Positions 8,699 to 18,310 of a stretch of DNA of 46,805 bases are shown here, in pieces. The translations under genes were made by a program, and so were the position numbers. Each line of letters starts with the position of its first letter. The stretch's first letter is position 1. The stretch is from a virus, in IMG/VR virus record IMGVR_UViG_3300025322_000050, positions 1 through 46,805 of that record; one strand, 5' to 3'. The notes beneath the pieces were generated by a model, which saw only the letters and a list, made by a program, of their open reading frames with translations, did no database searches and had not been told where the DNA came from.

Positions 8699-10238
8699 GC
8701 CAAATCCTCAAGATATTGTTTGGGATACGGAAGATATTGAGTGGGACCAACCCCAAATTGAACAAACTTCCACAAAACAGCCAGGATTAATTTCCGAGGC
8801 TATATCTTCATATCCAAGTAGCGCAGTAGAACAACTTAGAGGATTATGGCAAGCTGTTAAACATCCGATTAAAACAGGTAAAACAACATTGCACATGTTA
8901 CGAGGATTTGATGTTAAGGCCAGATCATTATTTGATCCAAGAGCTTTTGAAACAGCAACACCAGAAATGAGAATGGATACTAAAATTGCAGATGCTGTTA
9001 TGGAAGATTACGCCAACGTTTATGGTGGATTAGAACAACTTGAACATACAATGAGAACAGATCCGGCCAGAGTAACAACTGATTTAGCTGGTCTTGTTGG
9101 TTTATTCGGGGGTGTAACAAAATTTGCTAATCTTGGACCTACCGCCAATAGGATTGCAAACGTGATGATTGAATCTGGAAAATTCATGGAACCAGTCGGT
9201 CAAGCTCAAAAGATAGCTGGAGTTGGAACAAAAATAGTTGGAAAGATATCGAAACCTATTATCGGGGGATTAACTGGTAAAGGATCTGAATCAGTTAGTG
9301 TAGCACAAAGAGCAAGACCTGAGTTTAAATCCGCAATTCGAGGTAAAGTTAGCGGAGAAGAAATTGTCAGTACAGCGAGAACAGCATTAGATGATATGGT
9401 CGAGGCAAGATATTCTGAATATGTAGATAATCTGTTAAGGATTCCACAAACAAGACCTCTTGATATAAGAGAAGTAATTAGAGAACTAAATAGTCAATTA
9501 GGTAAGTTTGATATAAGAACAGATACAAAAGGTAAAATTATAAGAGCAAGAATAGATCGGGATCAATGGAGTAAAATAGAACAAGTAATGGATGCAGTTA
9601 AAACACACGGTAGTCAGCCGATGGATTTAACAGTTATGGGATTTGATGGTTTAAAACAACTTCTTGATGATTTTCAAGGAACTTCAAAAAATGCAAATAC
9701 ATTTATTGGTAGAATAAGAAACAAAGTAAATCAAACGATTATAGATTCTGTACCTGAATATGGGAGAATGACAGATGCTTATAGAAGAAAAAGCGAAAAA
9801 ATAAGAGATATTCAGAAAGGTTTATCCCTCGGAGATAAAGCATCAACCGATACTTCATTAAAGAAATTACTTTCGGGCGTGAAAGATGATCAGGAATTCA
9901 GATTAAGTTTAATGAAAGAACTTGAAAATTATGGTGGCCCTGGGTTAATCGATGAGATAGCTGGATATAATATGAGAACATGGATTCCTGGAAGTATTAT
10001 CGGACGTGAAGCAGTTGTAGGTTCTATGTTTGCAGCTATTTTTAGAGATGCAAAAATGCTTGCTACGGTTGGTTTAGCTTCTCCGAGAATTATAGGAGAA
10101 ACAGTTTATCATATTTCAAAAGCTGCACAATGGTATAAAAAATATACACCTTCAACATATTCAACAAGATTGGGAGGATACCAAGCAGGAAGATTTAAAA
10201 TGACAGAAAATGATACACAAAAAGCCCAAATGCCATAG
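8688..10238 (+). CDS. Putative internal virion/ejection protein 3
   Basis: 516 residues from the ATG at 8688, which has GGGAG eight bases upstream; a TTG at 8661 would add nine residues but has a weaker site. The protein is long, helical and basic, with hydrophobic stretches near residue 115 (LAGLVGLFGGVTKFA) and near 450 (AVVGSMFAAIFRDAKM), as expected for a DNA pilot protein that must cross membranes. The last part (GGPGLIDEIAGYNMRTW) is a recurring feature of the same position in related phages, to my memory. It is noticeably AT-richer than its neighbours. Confidence 0.55.
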   Translation: MPNKPNPQDIVWDTEDIEWDQPQIEQTSTKQPGLISEAISSYPSSAVEQLRGLWQAVKHPIKTGKTTLHMLRGFDVKARSLFDPRAFETATPEMRMDTKIADAVMEDYANVYGGLEQLEHTMRTDPARVTTDLAGLVGLFGGVTKFANLGPTANRIANVMIESGKFMEPVGQAQKIAGVGTKIVGKISKPIIGGLTGKGSESVSVAQRARPEFKSAIRGKVSGEEIVSTARTALDDMVEARYSEYVDNLLRIPQTRPLDIREVIRELNSQLGKFDIRTDTKGKIIRARIDRDQWSKIEQVMDAVKTHGSQPMDLTVMGFDGLKQLLDDFQGTSKNANTFIGRIRNKVNQTIIDSVPEYGRMTDAYRRKSEKIRDIQKGLSLGDKASTDTSLKKLLSGVKDDQEFRLSLMKELENYGGPGLIDEIAGYNMRTWIPGSIIGREAVVGSMFAAIFRDAKMLATVGLASPRIIGETVYHISKAAQWYKKYTPSTYSTRLGGYQAGRFKMTENDTQKAQMP

Positions 10239-10248
10239 GAGGGAAGAA

Positions 10249-10596
10249 ATGAAAAGAATTGCTACGGTGACAGGAATCTTGATTATGTTAATCGCCATAG
10301 TTGCCTTTGCTCAAGTGAGGGATACAACTGGCAGATTAACGGCGGATACGTTAATTTATACTGGACCAGCCGTCCTCTACGGAGTATTGATAGAAACGAA
10401 TGGCACAGATAACGTAACTCTTATCCTCTATGATAATACGAGTGCCACTGGAAAGGTATTAAGAAAACTTATTGTTCCTGCGGCTAATTACTATGGTGGA
10501 TTTGAGCTACCAGTTGGACTGAGAGCAACGACAGGGATATACGCAGACGTAACGGGAACCGGAGCGGCCTTCTGGTTGACATGGGGTAGACAATGA
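10249..10596 (+). CDS. Secreted-type phage protein with signal peptide
   Basis: 115 residues; AGGAGGGAAG upstream sets the ATG at 10249. Residues 1-21 form a Sec signal peptide (MKR, then a hydrophobic core, AFA before QV). The mature part is beta-rich with a NVTLILYDN segment resembling small virion proteins that coat or decorate phage particles. Function unknown. It is the first of seven consecutive genes with signal peptides. Confidence 0.75.
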   Translation: MKRIATVTGILIMLIAIVAFAQVRDTTGRLTADTLIYTGPAVLYGVLIETNGTDNVTLILYDNTSATGKVLRKLIVPAANYYGGFELPVGLRATTGIYADVTGTGAAFWLTWGRQ

Positions 10597-10811
10597 AAAT
10601 AATTATATTTGTCATCATTCTATCTCTCCTACCGTTGTTAGTGTATGCTAATAATGAGCCAATTGTTGTTGCAGAGAAAATAATTGGAGGAGGCATAATC
10701 ATGCCAAGGAGTATTGATGGTGGAGCACCGCCGGCTCCTGGAGATAAGATTCTAATGGAAACGGCTGAGTTTCTGCTCTTGGAAACAAACGATAAGATAT
10801 TAATTGAGTAA
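10593..10811 (+). CDS. Short exported protein with signal peptide
   Basis: 72 residues in an ATGA overlap with the previous gene. A signal peptide (MKIIIFVIILSLLPLLVYA) is followed by a short mature region ending in a repeated pattern (KILMETAEFLLLETNDKILIE split into two related halves, ILMET and LLLET). Proteins with this ending occur next to tail-fibre genes, but no function is known to me. Confidence 0.7.
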   Translation: MKIIIFVIILSLLPLLVYANNEPIVVAEKIIGGGIIMPRSIDGGAPPAPGDKILMETAEFLLLETNDKILIE

Positions 10812-10823
10812 AAGGAGAAGGAA

Positions 10824-13800
10824 ATGAAAAAGATATGGGCTTTATTGTTTTTGATCTTATTCTCAACTTCTGTTTACGCTGCTGATACAAAAATATCAGG
10901 GTTGACAGAAGACACGGCGCCAACGAGTGACGATCTTACGGTTACAGTAAACGATCCTGGGGGATCTCCGGGGAGTAGAAGAGTCACCCTTGGAAACCTC
11001 TGGTTTGGTATTTTTAAATCCGGGATAGCAGCGTCAAGACCAGCTACCTGTACGGAACCGGATAGTTATTGGGCTACAGACACGAATGTACTTAGTTTTT
11101 GTACGGCTACAGATACTTGGACACAAATATATGAATCTTCCACTTCAAACGATTTTGATCCAGATCGTCTTGCGGGGGATACAGTAGATAATAACCTCAT
11201 TGATGAGGGTATCATTGACAGTGCGATAGCAAGAGACTCAGAACTCCATAATGCTATTACATTAGATACAACTATAAATACGAACCTTTTGAGTTTAAGT
11301 ACTCAAGTACTTGGACTTGATAACCAAAATGCCAACATCGTATTTTCTGGGCCTTCTTCGGGTGGTGCCGCAGCACCAAGTTTTAGAAGTTTGGTTTCGG
11401 GCGACATCCCTGATCTGAGTGGGACATATTCAATAACAGCTCATGCACACGCAAGTTATACCGTAGGTGCTGCAAGTTCAACAGATAATGCCCTCTCCCG
11501 TTTTGACGGAACTGGAGGTAAAACGATTCAAAATTCAGGAGTCATTGTTGATGATTCAAACTTTATGACAGGTTTGGCTAAATTGACTATGGCAAATGAT
11601 ACATTAATTGATCTTTCTGAAATAACCATGAGCGGAACAAATGATGAAGGGATAACGCTCCCCTATTGGGCAAATGTCACTCCAACATCTGATAAGAGGT
11701 TTTTTACATGGGATGATACAGCCGACGTTATAAAGATTTATAAATCTGGAACTGGGTGGATTACAATCAATCCGGCGGCGGGTGCTCCTACGGATGTAGC
11801 CTATGCAGTTATTGGGTCTGGTAGCGGATCTCTATCTGCGGAGAGAGTATTAACAGAAGGACTTGCGATTGATTTTGTGGATGGTGGGGCAAATTCCACT
11901 TATACAATAAGTTTCGACCCAACAGAATTAACGGGTGATCGGACTTGGGCGGCAGGTGGATCTGCATCTATTATATGGACATGGAACCTTTCGGCGGGAG
12001 ATCCAACAATTACTTTTGGAAATGCTACAATCACTCTCTCACAAATGACGTCAACTTCAGTCAATATTGATGGTGGAACTATTGATGGGACAGCAATAGG
12101 GGGGGCAACTCCGTCAACAGGGGCATTTAGTACCATAAGTGCAAGTGGTCTTGTCTCTGCAAACGCAGGGCTAACAGTAGCAACCGGACAAAATGTTACG
12201 GTAGGCACTACCCAGTGGAATAGTGGAGATGAGATTGATGGCACAAAGATAAAGGATGCCGACTACGGAGATATTGGGGTAAGTGCGGCTGGAGTATGGA
12301 GTGTTGAAGACGATAGTCATGCACATGGGTCAACAACTATAACACTTGCTTCTACAAATCTGTCTGATACAGCCAATATTGCCTATAATAATACGGCTGA
12401 AAACATCTCTGGAACTTGGGAAATCCAGGATAACATTAATATCAACTTTGGGAATGATGCAGATTGGGGAGTTCTCTATGATGAGAGCGGGACTGATACC
12501 TTGACCTTCACGACCTCTAAAACGGGGGCTTTGGCTGCTACCGATCCAATGTTTCTGATAAAGGTTAACTCGGGTGCAGGAACGTTAACGGCTGATCAGA
12601 TCATTTTTGAAATCAAGGATAATACCACAAGCAAATTCAGTGTGGACGAGGATGGGGATGTAGTAATCGGCGGAGCGTTGACCACTACAGCTCCAGACGG
12701 TTCACGTTACATGGAACTTCAAAGCAATACCACTATTTCTCCTTCTGTGAACCGTCTATATGTTGAGGGGAATGTTTGGACAATGAGTGAAAACGGAACC
12801 GAGAAGGACATTGTGACACCTTCCGATTCCGTGACGTGGACTGGAACTTCTCATTCCTTTATTGCTGTAACAAACTTTGCAATCCCAACTGCAACACCTG
12901 ATTCAAATGGAGAGATAGGGATTAACAACACAAATGAAACATTCATGATGTATATCAACTCTGGATTGAAAACTCTCGATTTTTCAGGAGATTCAGCAGG
13001 TTATGTTCTTAAATCAGATGGCGCAGGATTATTTACCCTTCAAGCGGATGCGACAGGAGGTTCACCTACATTAGATACGGTTGGTGATCCAGTAACGGAT
13101 TCGACCATTGTCATGGATGCCGGAGAAGAAGTGTTATTTCAATATACGGGAGCTTTCACGACTGGATCTCAATTCATGGTCCAGCAAGTTACAGGCAATC
13201 CTTCTGGAGGTGTCCTTTTTGAAGTAAGGGCAGCAGATACGGATGTGACGGCAGCACGAATCGGAGATGGTACTAATTATAGCCAGTTTGCTTCTAATGG
13301 AACGATGACTCTCGCAGGAACAGCCTTAATTAATGCTGGAGGAATAGTTCTGGGAGACTCGACGCCTGATGCAAATGGAGAGATAGGATATGCCACGAAT
13401 GCCTTCGCTCTCTTTGCAAACTCAGAAGATATGATAATCACCGCAAGTGCGAATCTCTGGACGTTCAATAGTAACACGAGTGCGGTCTTTGCTTTCACTC
13501 CGGCTTTAACTGCCACGACTCAGTTGAATACCCCAAAGGTGGCATGGACTGACAATATCACCATTGATGCGGTGAATGCAGCAGCCAATACGACCGTGGC
13601 TGTCGGTAATTCAGCGGCCACCTATGTAGCAAATTTGAGTGTAGATGGTGGGATCACTGGAGGAACAGCAGGTGGGGCTACTGCCCTTATTAATCTGGGT
13701 GCCGATCCTGCGGACACCGGAACGGCGATCAACTTAGCCAATGCTACCTCAATCGCATGGGAAGATGGAACGGAAGTAACCCTAACCCATGTGGATAATG

Positions 13801-14582
13801 TTGGATTGGCTACTAACCTGAATTTCTCAGCAGCCACCTACGGATCTAATGGCTCCGTGAGTGATGCTGAGTTGCTTTATTTGGGTGATGTGACAAGTGC
13901 AATTCAAGCTCAATTCACTGGTAAGCAAGCTACCCTTACCAATTCAGCTGGTCTTCTTGCGGCATTAGATGATGAGACAGGAACTGGACTGGCTGTCTTC
14001 AATAACAGCCCAATCTTTGTTGATGACATAACATTCATCTCAGCTACGGCAGGTGCCACCATCACTGGTGGAGATGGTCTGCTCACATTCGCTGGGGCGG
14101 GATCTGGGACGGATGAGAACTTAACACTTAATTTGAATGTTGCAGATACAGCTACCATTTCAACTTCAACTGGAGTAGCAACCCTCAATATCTCTGCCCT
14201 CAATCTTGTCACTACAGGAACCATTTCTGGTAAACTTCCTACTGTTGTTGAGGCCACAGCAACCACCTACAGTGTGACCCAAGCTCAAGCACGAGCAAAT
14301 ACTTATTTCATTAACACCTACGCTGGAACAAAAACATTTGTCCTTCCAGCCGCAGAAGCAGGGATGGCAGTCTGTATTAAGAATGGACAAGGAGTTGCTC
14401 AAATTCTCCGTTTCGATACTGATGGAACAGATTATATTGTAAAGTCAACTGGGGCCAGAACGAGTGCAGCAGGAGATTACTATGGAGCTACTGCAGATGC
14501 AAAGAATCAAGCTTGTGTGGTAGCTTTTGATGAAACGGATTGGTATGTAACTTCGGAGGTTGGAACATGGGCAGAGGAATAA
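10824..14582 (+). CDS. Giant tail-fibre-like protein with N-terminal signal peptide
   Basis: 1252 residues with AAAAGGAGAAGGAA before the ATG. Residues 1-20 are a clear signal peptide (MKKIWALLFLILFSTSVYA, cut before AD). The rest is low-complexity, rich in Thr, Gly, Ala, Ser and Asn with many short beta repeats (TWTGTSHSF, NGEIGI and similar), as in trimeric fibre shafts. Near residue 23 the sequence KISGLTEDTAPTSDDL matches a motif common at the start of phage fibres. A C-terminal domain about 1150-1252 (VTQAQARANTYFINTYAG, FVLPAAEAGMAVCIKNG) looks like a capping tip. A Sec signal on a fibre is unusual. Adhesin or fibre function is inferred. Confidence 0.75.
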   Translation: MKKIWALLFLILFSTSVYAADTKISGLTEDTAPTSDDLTVTVNDPGGSPGSRRVTLGNLWFGIFKSGIAASRPATCTEPDSYWATDTNVLSFCTATDTWTQIYESSTSNDFDPDRLAGDTVDNNLIDEGIIDSAIARDSELHNAITLDTTINTNLLSLSTQVLGLDNQNANIVFSGPSSGGAAAPSFRSLVSGDIPDLSGTYSITAHAHASYTVGAASSTDNALSRFDGTGGKTIQNSGVIVDDSNFMTGLAKLTMANDTLIDLSEITMSGTNDEGITLPYWANVTPTSDKRFFTWDDTADVIKIYKSGTGWITINPAAGAPTDVAYAVIGSGSGSLSAERVLTEGLAIDFVDGGANSTYTISFDPTELTGDRTWAAGGSASIIWTWNLSAGDPTITFGNATITLSQMTSTSVNIDGGTIDGTAIGGATPSTGAFSTISASGLVSANAGLTVATGQNVTVGTTQWNSGDEIDGTKIKDADYGDIGVSAAGVWSVEDDSHAHGSTTITLASTNLSDTANIAYNNTAENISGTWEIQDNININFGNDADWGVLYDESGTDTLTFTTSKTGALAATDPMFLIKVNSGAGTLTADQIIFEIKDNTTSKFSVDEDGDVVIGGALTTTAPDGSRYMELQSNTTISPSVNRLYVEGNVWTMSENGTEKDIVTPSDSVTWTGTSHSFIAVTNFAIPTATPDSNGEIGINNTNETFMMYINSGLKTLDFSGDSAGYVLKSDGAGLFTLQADATGGSPTLDTVGDPVTDSTIVMDAGEEVLFQYTGAFTTGSQFMVQQVTGNPSGGVLFEVRAADTDVTAARIGDGTNYSQFASNGTMTLAGTALINAGGIVLGDSTPDANGEIGYATNAFALFANSEDMIITASANLWTFNSNTSAVFAFTPALTATTQLNTPKVAWTDNITIDAVNAAANTTVAVGNSAATYVANLSVDGGITGGTAGGATALINLGADPADTGTAINLANATSIAWEDGTEVTLTHVDNVGLATNLNFSAATYGSNGSVSDAELLYLGDVTSAIQAQFTGKQATLTNSAGLLAALDDETGTGLAVFNNSPIFVDDITFISATAGATITGGDGLLTFAGAGSGTDENLTLNLNVADTATISTSTGVATLNISALNLVTTGTISGKLPTVVEATATTYSVTQAQARANTYFINTYAGTKTFVLPAAEAGMAVCIKNGQGVAQILRFDTDGTDYIVKSTGARTSAAGDYYGATADAKNQACVVAFDETDWYVTSEVGTWAEE

Positions 14583-14584
14583 GA

Positions 14585-15322
14585 GTGAAAAAGTTTCTTA
14601 CGGTTATTCTGATCCTTCTTTTTTCAGTCACAGCTTCAGCACGTGGGTTGATGACATTTGGCGGAGGGACGCCAGTGGCGGCAGGAGGTGGTTGGGCGCT
14701 CGGTCAAAATGCCACTGTCTGGGAAGATTGTGAAGATTCATCTTTGCAGTCTGGATTCACTACAAGTGGAACAGTTACTTATGGGGATACAGATGGCGAA
14801 TTTAATAGTGCGAATGATGGAGGTGTAGGTGGGGCAGAAATATCACTCACTGGCTCAACCCATGCCGTTAATTATCAACTGAATGATGATTCCATTTCTA
14901 TTGGATTTTGGTTAAAAACTCCAACTGTAGGAAATGTTAATCCAGGGACTATATATAGTTTTGCTACGGCAACTGGTTTTGGTGGAAATCACAATTTAAC
15001 CATCCAGTTGTATTGTGATTTTTGTGGTGGTGCTCCATCAGTGATAATGTACGGAGATGGAAACGTTACACATACAACTTTAGCGTCAAATACTTGGTAT
15101 TGGTTTGCTATCAAGGCTGTTGCTGGAGGCACATCATCATTGAGAGTTTACGATAGCACTGGGACTCCACTTGAAGTGGCAGATTCAACCATAACAGCAT
15201 GGGGATATGACGCTGATTATCATTCTATAGGCGCCTTGAATTGGAATCTCTCTGGAGAATATTTAAGAATTGATGACGTTATTATTTATGCAGATGGGAC
15301 GTGGCCATTAGATCCGATATGA
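14585..15322 (+). CDS. Secreted LamG-like (concanavalin-fold) protein
   Basis: 245 residues from the GTG at 14585, six bases after AGAGGA; an ATG at 14540 upstream lacks a site and would hide the signal peptide. Residues 1-20 are a signal peptide (cleavage after ASA). The mature part has the strand pattern of a LamG or pentraxin-like jelly roll, with SIGFWLKTP, TWYWFAIKAV and YLRIDDVIIYADG. Such domains bind carbohydrate or surfaces. The next gene starts in its stop codon. Confidence 0.7.
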   Translation: MKKFLTVILILLFSVTASARGLMTFGGGTPVAAGGGWALGQNATVWEDCEDSSLQSGFTTSGTVTYGDTDGEFNSANDGGVGGAEISLTGSTHAVNYQLNDDSISIGFWLKTPTVGNVNPGTIYSFATATGFGGNHNLTIQLYCDFCGGAPSVIMYGDGNVTHTTLASNTWYWFAIKAVAGGTSSLRVYDSTGTPLEVADSTITAWGYDADYHSIGALNWNLSGEYLRIDDVIIYADGTWPLDPI

Positions 15323-16773
15323 AAAAGATTCTGATTATCCTATTTCTAATATTAACCTTACCCTGCTTTGTCTATGCTGCAAACATTTGCGTTGGAGCAT
15401 CGGCAACAGGAAGCGGAAACGGAAGCGACTGGAATAACCAGGCTGCATGGAGTGGAGTTTCTTTCGTTAGAGGTAATACTTATTATCTTGCAGATGGGAG
15501 TTATGGGGGAAAGTCGCTAATTACGGCAACCTCCGGATCAACGTGGATTTATGTTAAGAAGGCAATCGAATCCGATCATGGGACTGCTACTGGTTGGTTA
15601 AGCTCCTATGGAGATGGTCAGGCAACTTTCACTGCTGAAATTAGTTTTGGTACAAGTTACTGGGAATTTAATGGTCAGACCAGGAATGAAAACAACTGGA
15701 GAGAAACAGCTTCTTATGGATTCCGAATCAATGTGGGAATTGGAGAAGGAACTTATTGTTTATATTTTGATGAGGGAACCTACGGAAATATAACTGTTAA
15801 ATATGTGGATATGGGATCGCCTTCCGGTGTTTGGACAAACACGACAGCGATTCCAATAAAGATGACAACTGGAACATCCAGATCGAATCTTTACTTTGGC
15901 TATCTTCATATTCATAACAGCGGACTTCCTATCCACAGTAGAAATAATCATTACGTTACTTTAGAAAAAAGCGCCATTGTCAATAATGCTTTCTCGAAAG
16001 AAGGAATTTCCCATCAAGTAGGTGATTATTGGACGATAAGATGGAACTACTGGATTGACAATGGGCGAGAACCTACGGGTGGTGGGGAACCCATGACAGC
16101 TTATATAGCTTGTTTTGATTATTCCGCACCACAAGATCCAGATACAACTCTTTCTGATTATTGGGAAATCTATGGAAATGTCTTCGCACAAGAGAATTAT
16201 TATGATGTCGTTGATGCTGATGGTTTGATAATAGCCTACTATGGGCATTATTGGAAAGTCTGGAATAATTCATTTGTGAATTTGGGGAGCAATGATGGAT
16301 CATCGAGCGGGCCACTTGGAAGATTGGCATTAACGGGTACTGGGATTTCTATCAGAAATAATCTCTGGTATTGGATGAGGGATTATGATGGAACCTATGG
16401 CGTTCCGATAGCTTCATGGGGAGGGACTACTCCCTATCAGTCAGCCGGAGATTATTCATGGTGTTACTATAAAAATACAAAACCAGCTCAAGGAGGGGCA
16501 GATTGTTCGACATTGCCTGGGAGTAATGTTTGGACTGGAAGTGAAGATCCATTCTTGGATCATCTCAATGGAGACTATCGTTTAAAAACTTCATTCTCTG
16601 GGACTTCTCCATTAGCAAAGGGAGAAAATCTTGGAGGATACCCATACAATGTTGATTTACTTGGTAATAGCAGGGGGGCAGGTAGTTGGGATATAGGAGC
16701 ATTAGTTTCTGGCACAGAAGTATTGCCTTCGCAAAAGCGAGGAGTATCAATCTCAGGAGGCACCGTAAGGTAG
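15319..16773 (+). CDS. Secreted right-handed beta-helix protein (candidate tailspike/depolymerase)
   Basis: 484 residues; ATGA overlap fixes the start at 15319. After a signal peptide (cleavage after VYA) comes NICVGASATGSGNGSDW, a motif at the start of many parallel beta-helix proteins, then repeated strand-turn units rich in Asn, Tyr, Trp and Gly (GNITVKYVDMG, YLHIHNSGLPIHSRNN, SIRNNLWYW). The fold is that of pectate-lyase-like or tailspike proteins that cleave or bind polysaccharide. No catalytic residues could be assigned. Confidence 0.7.
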   Translation: MKKILIILFLILTLPCFVYAANICVGASATGSGNGSDWNNQAAWSGVSFVRGNTYYLADGSYGGKSLITATSGSTWIYVKKAIESDHGTATGWLSSYGDGQATFTAEISFGTSYWEFNGQTRNENNWRETASYGFRINVGIGEGTYCLYFDEGTYGNITVKYVDMGSPSGVWTNTTAIPIKMTTGTSRSNLYFGYLHIHNSGLPIHSRNNHYVTLEKSAIVNNAFSKEGISHQVGDYWTIRWNYWIDNGREPTGGGEPMTAYIACFDYSAPQDPDTTLSDYWEIYGNVFAQENYYDVVDADGLIIAYYGHYWKVWNNSFVNLGSNDGSSSGPLGRLALTGTGISIRNNLWYWMRDYDGTYGVPIASWGGTTPYQSAGDYSWCYYKNTKPAQGGADCSTLPGSNVWTGSEDPFLDHLNGDYRLKTSFSGTSPLAKGENLGGYPYNVDLLGNSRGAGSWDIGALVSGTEVLPSQKRGVSISGGTVR

Positions 16774-16789
16774 CCGGAAAGGACATGTT

Positions 16790-17086
16790 ATGAAGATCAT
16801 CGTTGTTTGCTTAATCGTGTTGGCGTTTTCAGGTGTGTGCATGGCGGATGAGAAAAGTGAAATGGAATGGAAATATCGAGCATTGGTGGCTGAATTTAAT
16901 CAGGCACAGCAGAAACTTCCACAGTTCAGGGCGTTTCAAACATTCCTGGAAGAGTTGAATAAGAAGGGGTTAATGATTGACCAAAAAACTGGTAAGGTGA
17001 TCGAGCGTCCAAAGGTTCCTGCATCCAAACCTGAAGATAAACCAGAATCGAAGGTTGAACCTCAGAAAGAAACTCCAAAAAAATAA
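16790..17086 (+). CDS. Small exported protein, coiled-coil with Pro-Lys-rich tail
   Basis: 98 residues: signal peptide (cleavage after CMA), a helical segment at about 24-65, and a Pro-Lys-Glu-rich tail that is probably disordered. The shape recalls periplasm-spanning accessory proteins, but spanin identity is not shown. GGAAAGGACATGTT precedes the ATG. Confidence 0.65.
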   Translation: MKIIVVCLIVLAFSGVCMADEKSEMEWKYRALVAEFNQAQQKLPQFRAFQTFLEELNKKGLMIDQKTGKVIERPKVPASKPEDKPESKVEPQKETPKK

Positions 17087-17097
17087 AGGAGAAGAAG

Positions 17098-17430
17098 ATG
17101 AAAAAACTGGCCTTGATTATGTTGGTTCTATTATTAAGTTTGCCTGTGATGGCAGCAGAACAGTTGGATCTTACCACTCCCTATTCCTGTGCTAATTACA
17201 GGGTGGATAAGCTCTTTCTTGATTGGAGCGGTGAAACAATTTTTATTGTGCTTCTTTGTCCATCTACGGGAGAGCGGAGGGAGTTCGTCTATTCAGGTAG
17301 CATAGCACGAACATTTATGATTGCTCTGAATAAAGCAAATCTTTCTACCAACAGCCTTCAGAAGAGAATATTTGATAGACTGGTAACAGATGGAAAGTTG
17401 GCTGGAACGGTGTCTGGAAGTCCAGACTAA
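17098..17430 (+). CDS. Small exported protein of unknown function
   Basis: 110 residues with AAGGAGAAG before the ATG and a signal peptide cut after VMA. The mature part has two Cys (near 31 and 54), WSGETIFIVLLCPSTGERREFVY and a helical C-terminus. The two Cys could pair in the periplasm. It ends the run of signal-peptide genes and begins the lysis neighbourhood. Confidence 0.7.
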   Translation: MKKLALIMLVLLLSLPVMAAEQLDLTTPYSCANYRVDKLFLDWSGETIFIVLLCPSTGERREFVYSGSIARTFMIALNKANLSTNSLQKRIFDRLVTDGKLAGTVSGSPD

Positions 17431-17439
17431 GGAGACCTT

Positions 17440-17730
17440 ATGGCGCCAGTAAAACAGTTTGCAAAAGAGAATAAAATGGTATCTGTATTGGCTGCTGTAA
17501 TTGCATCCGGGTTAATTGGATGGGGAGCATGGGTGACAGTAGCCAGTTTTGACAACAAGGAAAAGATAGCTGTCCAGATGGAGAAGGTTTCAACTTTATG
17601 TGTTGATATTGATACCATTCAAAAAGATGTTACAAGCATAAAGAAATCACAGACGGAATTGAATTCAACAGTAATAAGCAATCAAATGATTATAATGAAT
17701 GATCTGAAAGCTCTGAGAAAAGGAAAATAA
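17440..17730 (+). CDS. Membrane-anchored coiled-coil protein (holin or spanin candidate)
   Basis: 96 residues: one transmembrane helix at about 13-31 (MVSVLAAVIASGLIGWGAWV) and a long heptad-like helix after it. The arrangement resembles XhlA-type haemolysin-like or inner-membrane spanin proteins. Downstream are the endolysin and other small membrane proteins. Topology alone does not decide the role. Confidence 0.6.
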   Translation: MAPVKQFAKENKMVSVLAAVIASGLIGWGAWVTVASFDNKEKIAVQMEKVSTLCVDIDTIQKDVTSIKKSQTELNSTVISNQMIIMNDLKALRKGK

Positions 17731-17731
17731 T

Positions 17732-17911
17732 GTGGAAGAAGAAACCGATCGAGAACGGGCCTATCAGAAATGCCTATTTATAGGAGGAATCTTTCATCAT
17801 CGGGAACATCTAATATCACACGGTCAGGAGAAAGAGGCGTCTATTGTTGATAAGAAATTGAGTCGTCTGATTAAAGAATTTAAAGTTTGGTTGGAGAAGA
17901 TTGAATTATGA
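17732..17911 (+). CDS. Small helical protein, GTG start
   Basis: 59 residues beginning GTG with AGGA seven bases upstream and ending in an ATGA overlap with the endolysin gene. It is charged and helical, with HHREH and LSRLIKEFKVWLEKIEL. Unknown function; the tight coupling to the endolysin argues it is real. Confidence 0.6.
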   Translation: MEEETDRERAYQKCLFIGGIFHHREHLISHGQEKEASIVDKKLSRLIKEFKVWLEKIEL

Positions 17912-18162
17912 CTGTTCTTGAGTTTGTACAGCATTGTCTGATTTTGGCATACAAATATCAAGCCTCTGTAACATCATGGGGCCGGACACCGGATCGTAAT
18001 AAGCTTGTTGGCGGTCATCCTAACTCTCGTCACATGATATGGTTAGGCATGGATCTTGTGACTGATCCGATGGTTAAAGATGAAGCACTCGAAAAGGATG
18101 CTGAGTTTTTAGGATTGAAAGCTATTTTTGAGGATGATCATTACCATTTGGAGCCGAAATGA
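17908..18162 (+). CDS. Endolysin-type peptidase, M15 family
   Basis: 84 residues. The catalytic pattern of M15 (VanY/peptidase M15A) zinc peptidases is complete: SWGRTP at 23-28, VGGHPNSRH at 34-42, Asp49, and DDHYHLE at 76-82. His42, Asp49 and His80 are the expected zinc ligands. It would cut peptide cross-links in peptidoglycan. It is shorter than usual for the family (about 120-150), essentially a bare core with no binding domain or signal, so it needs a holin-type exit route. Neighbouring small membrane proteins could provide this. Confidence 0.82.
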   Translation: MTVLEFVQHCLILAYKYQASVTSWGRTPDRNKLVGGHPNSRHMIWLGMDLVTDPMVKDEALEKDAEFLGLKAIFEDDHYHLEPK

Positions 18163-18293
18163 ATTGGTGGTGGGAAACAGTCTATCAAGAAGGATTCATT
18201 AAGACAGTAGTTATCACCATCTGTCTCGTTATCTGTATCTCAGTTTTATTGGTAGTGTCATGTGTGATAGACTTAATGAAGCGTTACTTTTAA
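18159..18293 (+). CDS. Small membrane protein (holin candidate)
   Basis: 44 residues in an ATGA overlap with the endolysin gene. The N-terminus (MNWWWETVYQEG) is followed by one long hydrophobic helix (about 14-37, TVVITICLVICISVLLVV) and a basic end. Size, topology and direct coupling to the endolysin fit a small holin or pinholin. It competes for that role with 18953-19273. Confidence 0.6.
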   Translation: MNWWWETVYQEGFIKTVVITICLVICISVLLVVSCVIDLMKRYF

Positions 18294-18310
18294 GTGAAGG
18301 GAGAATAATT

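Noticed and set aside
11900-14402. Long leftward frames opposite the giant fibre gene
   Set aside because: They mirror the Thr-Ala-rich repeat composition of the fibre gene and lack ribosome sites.
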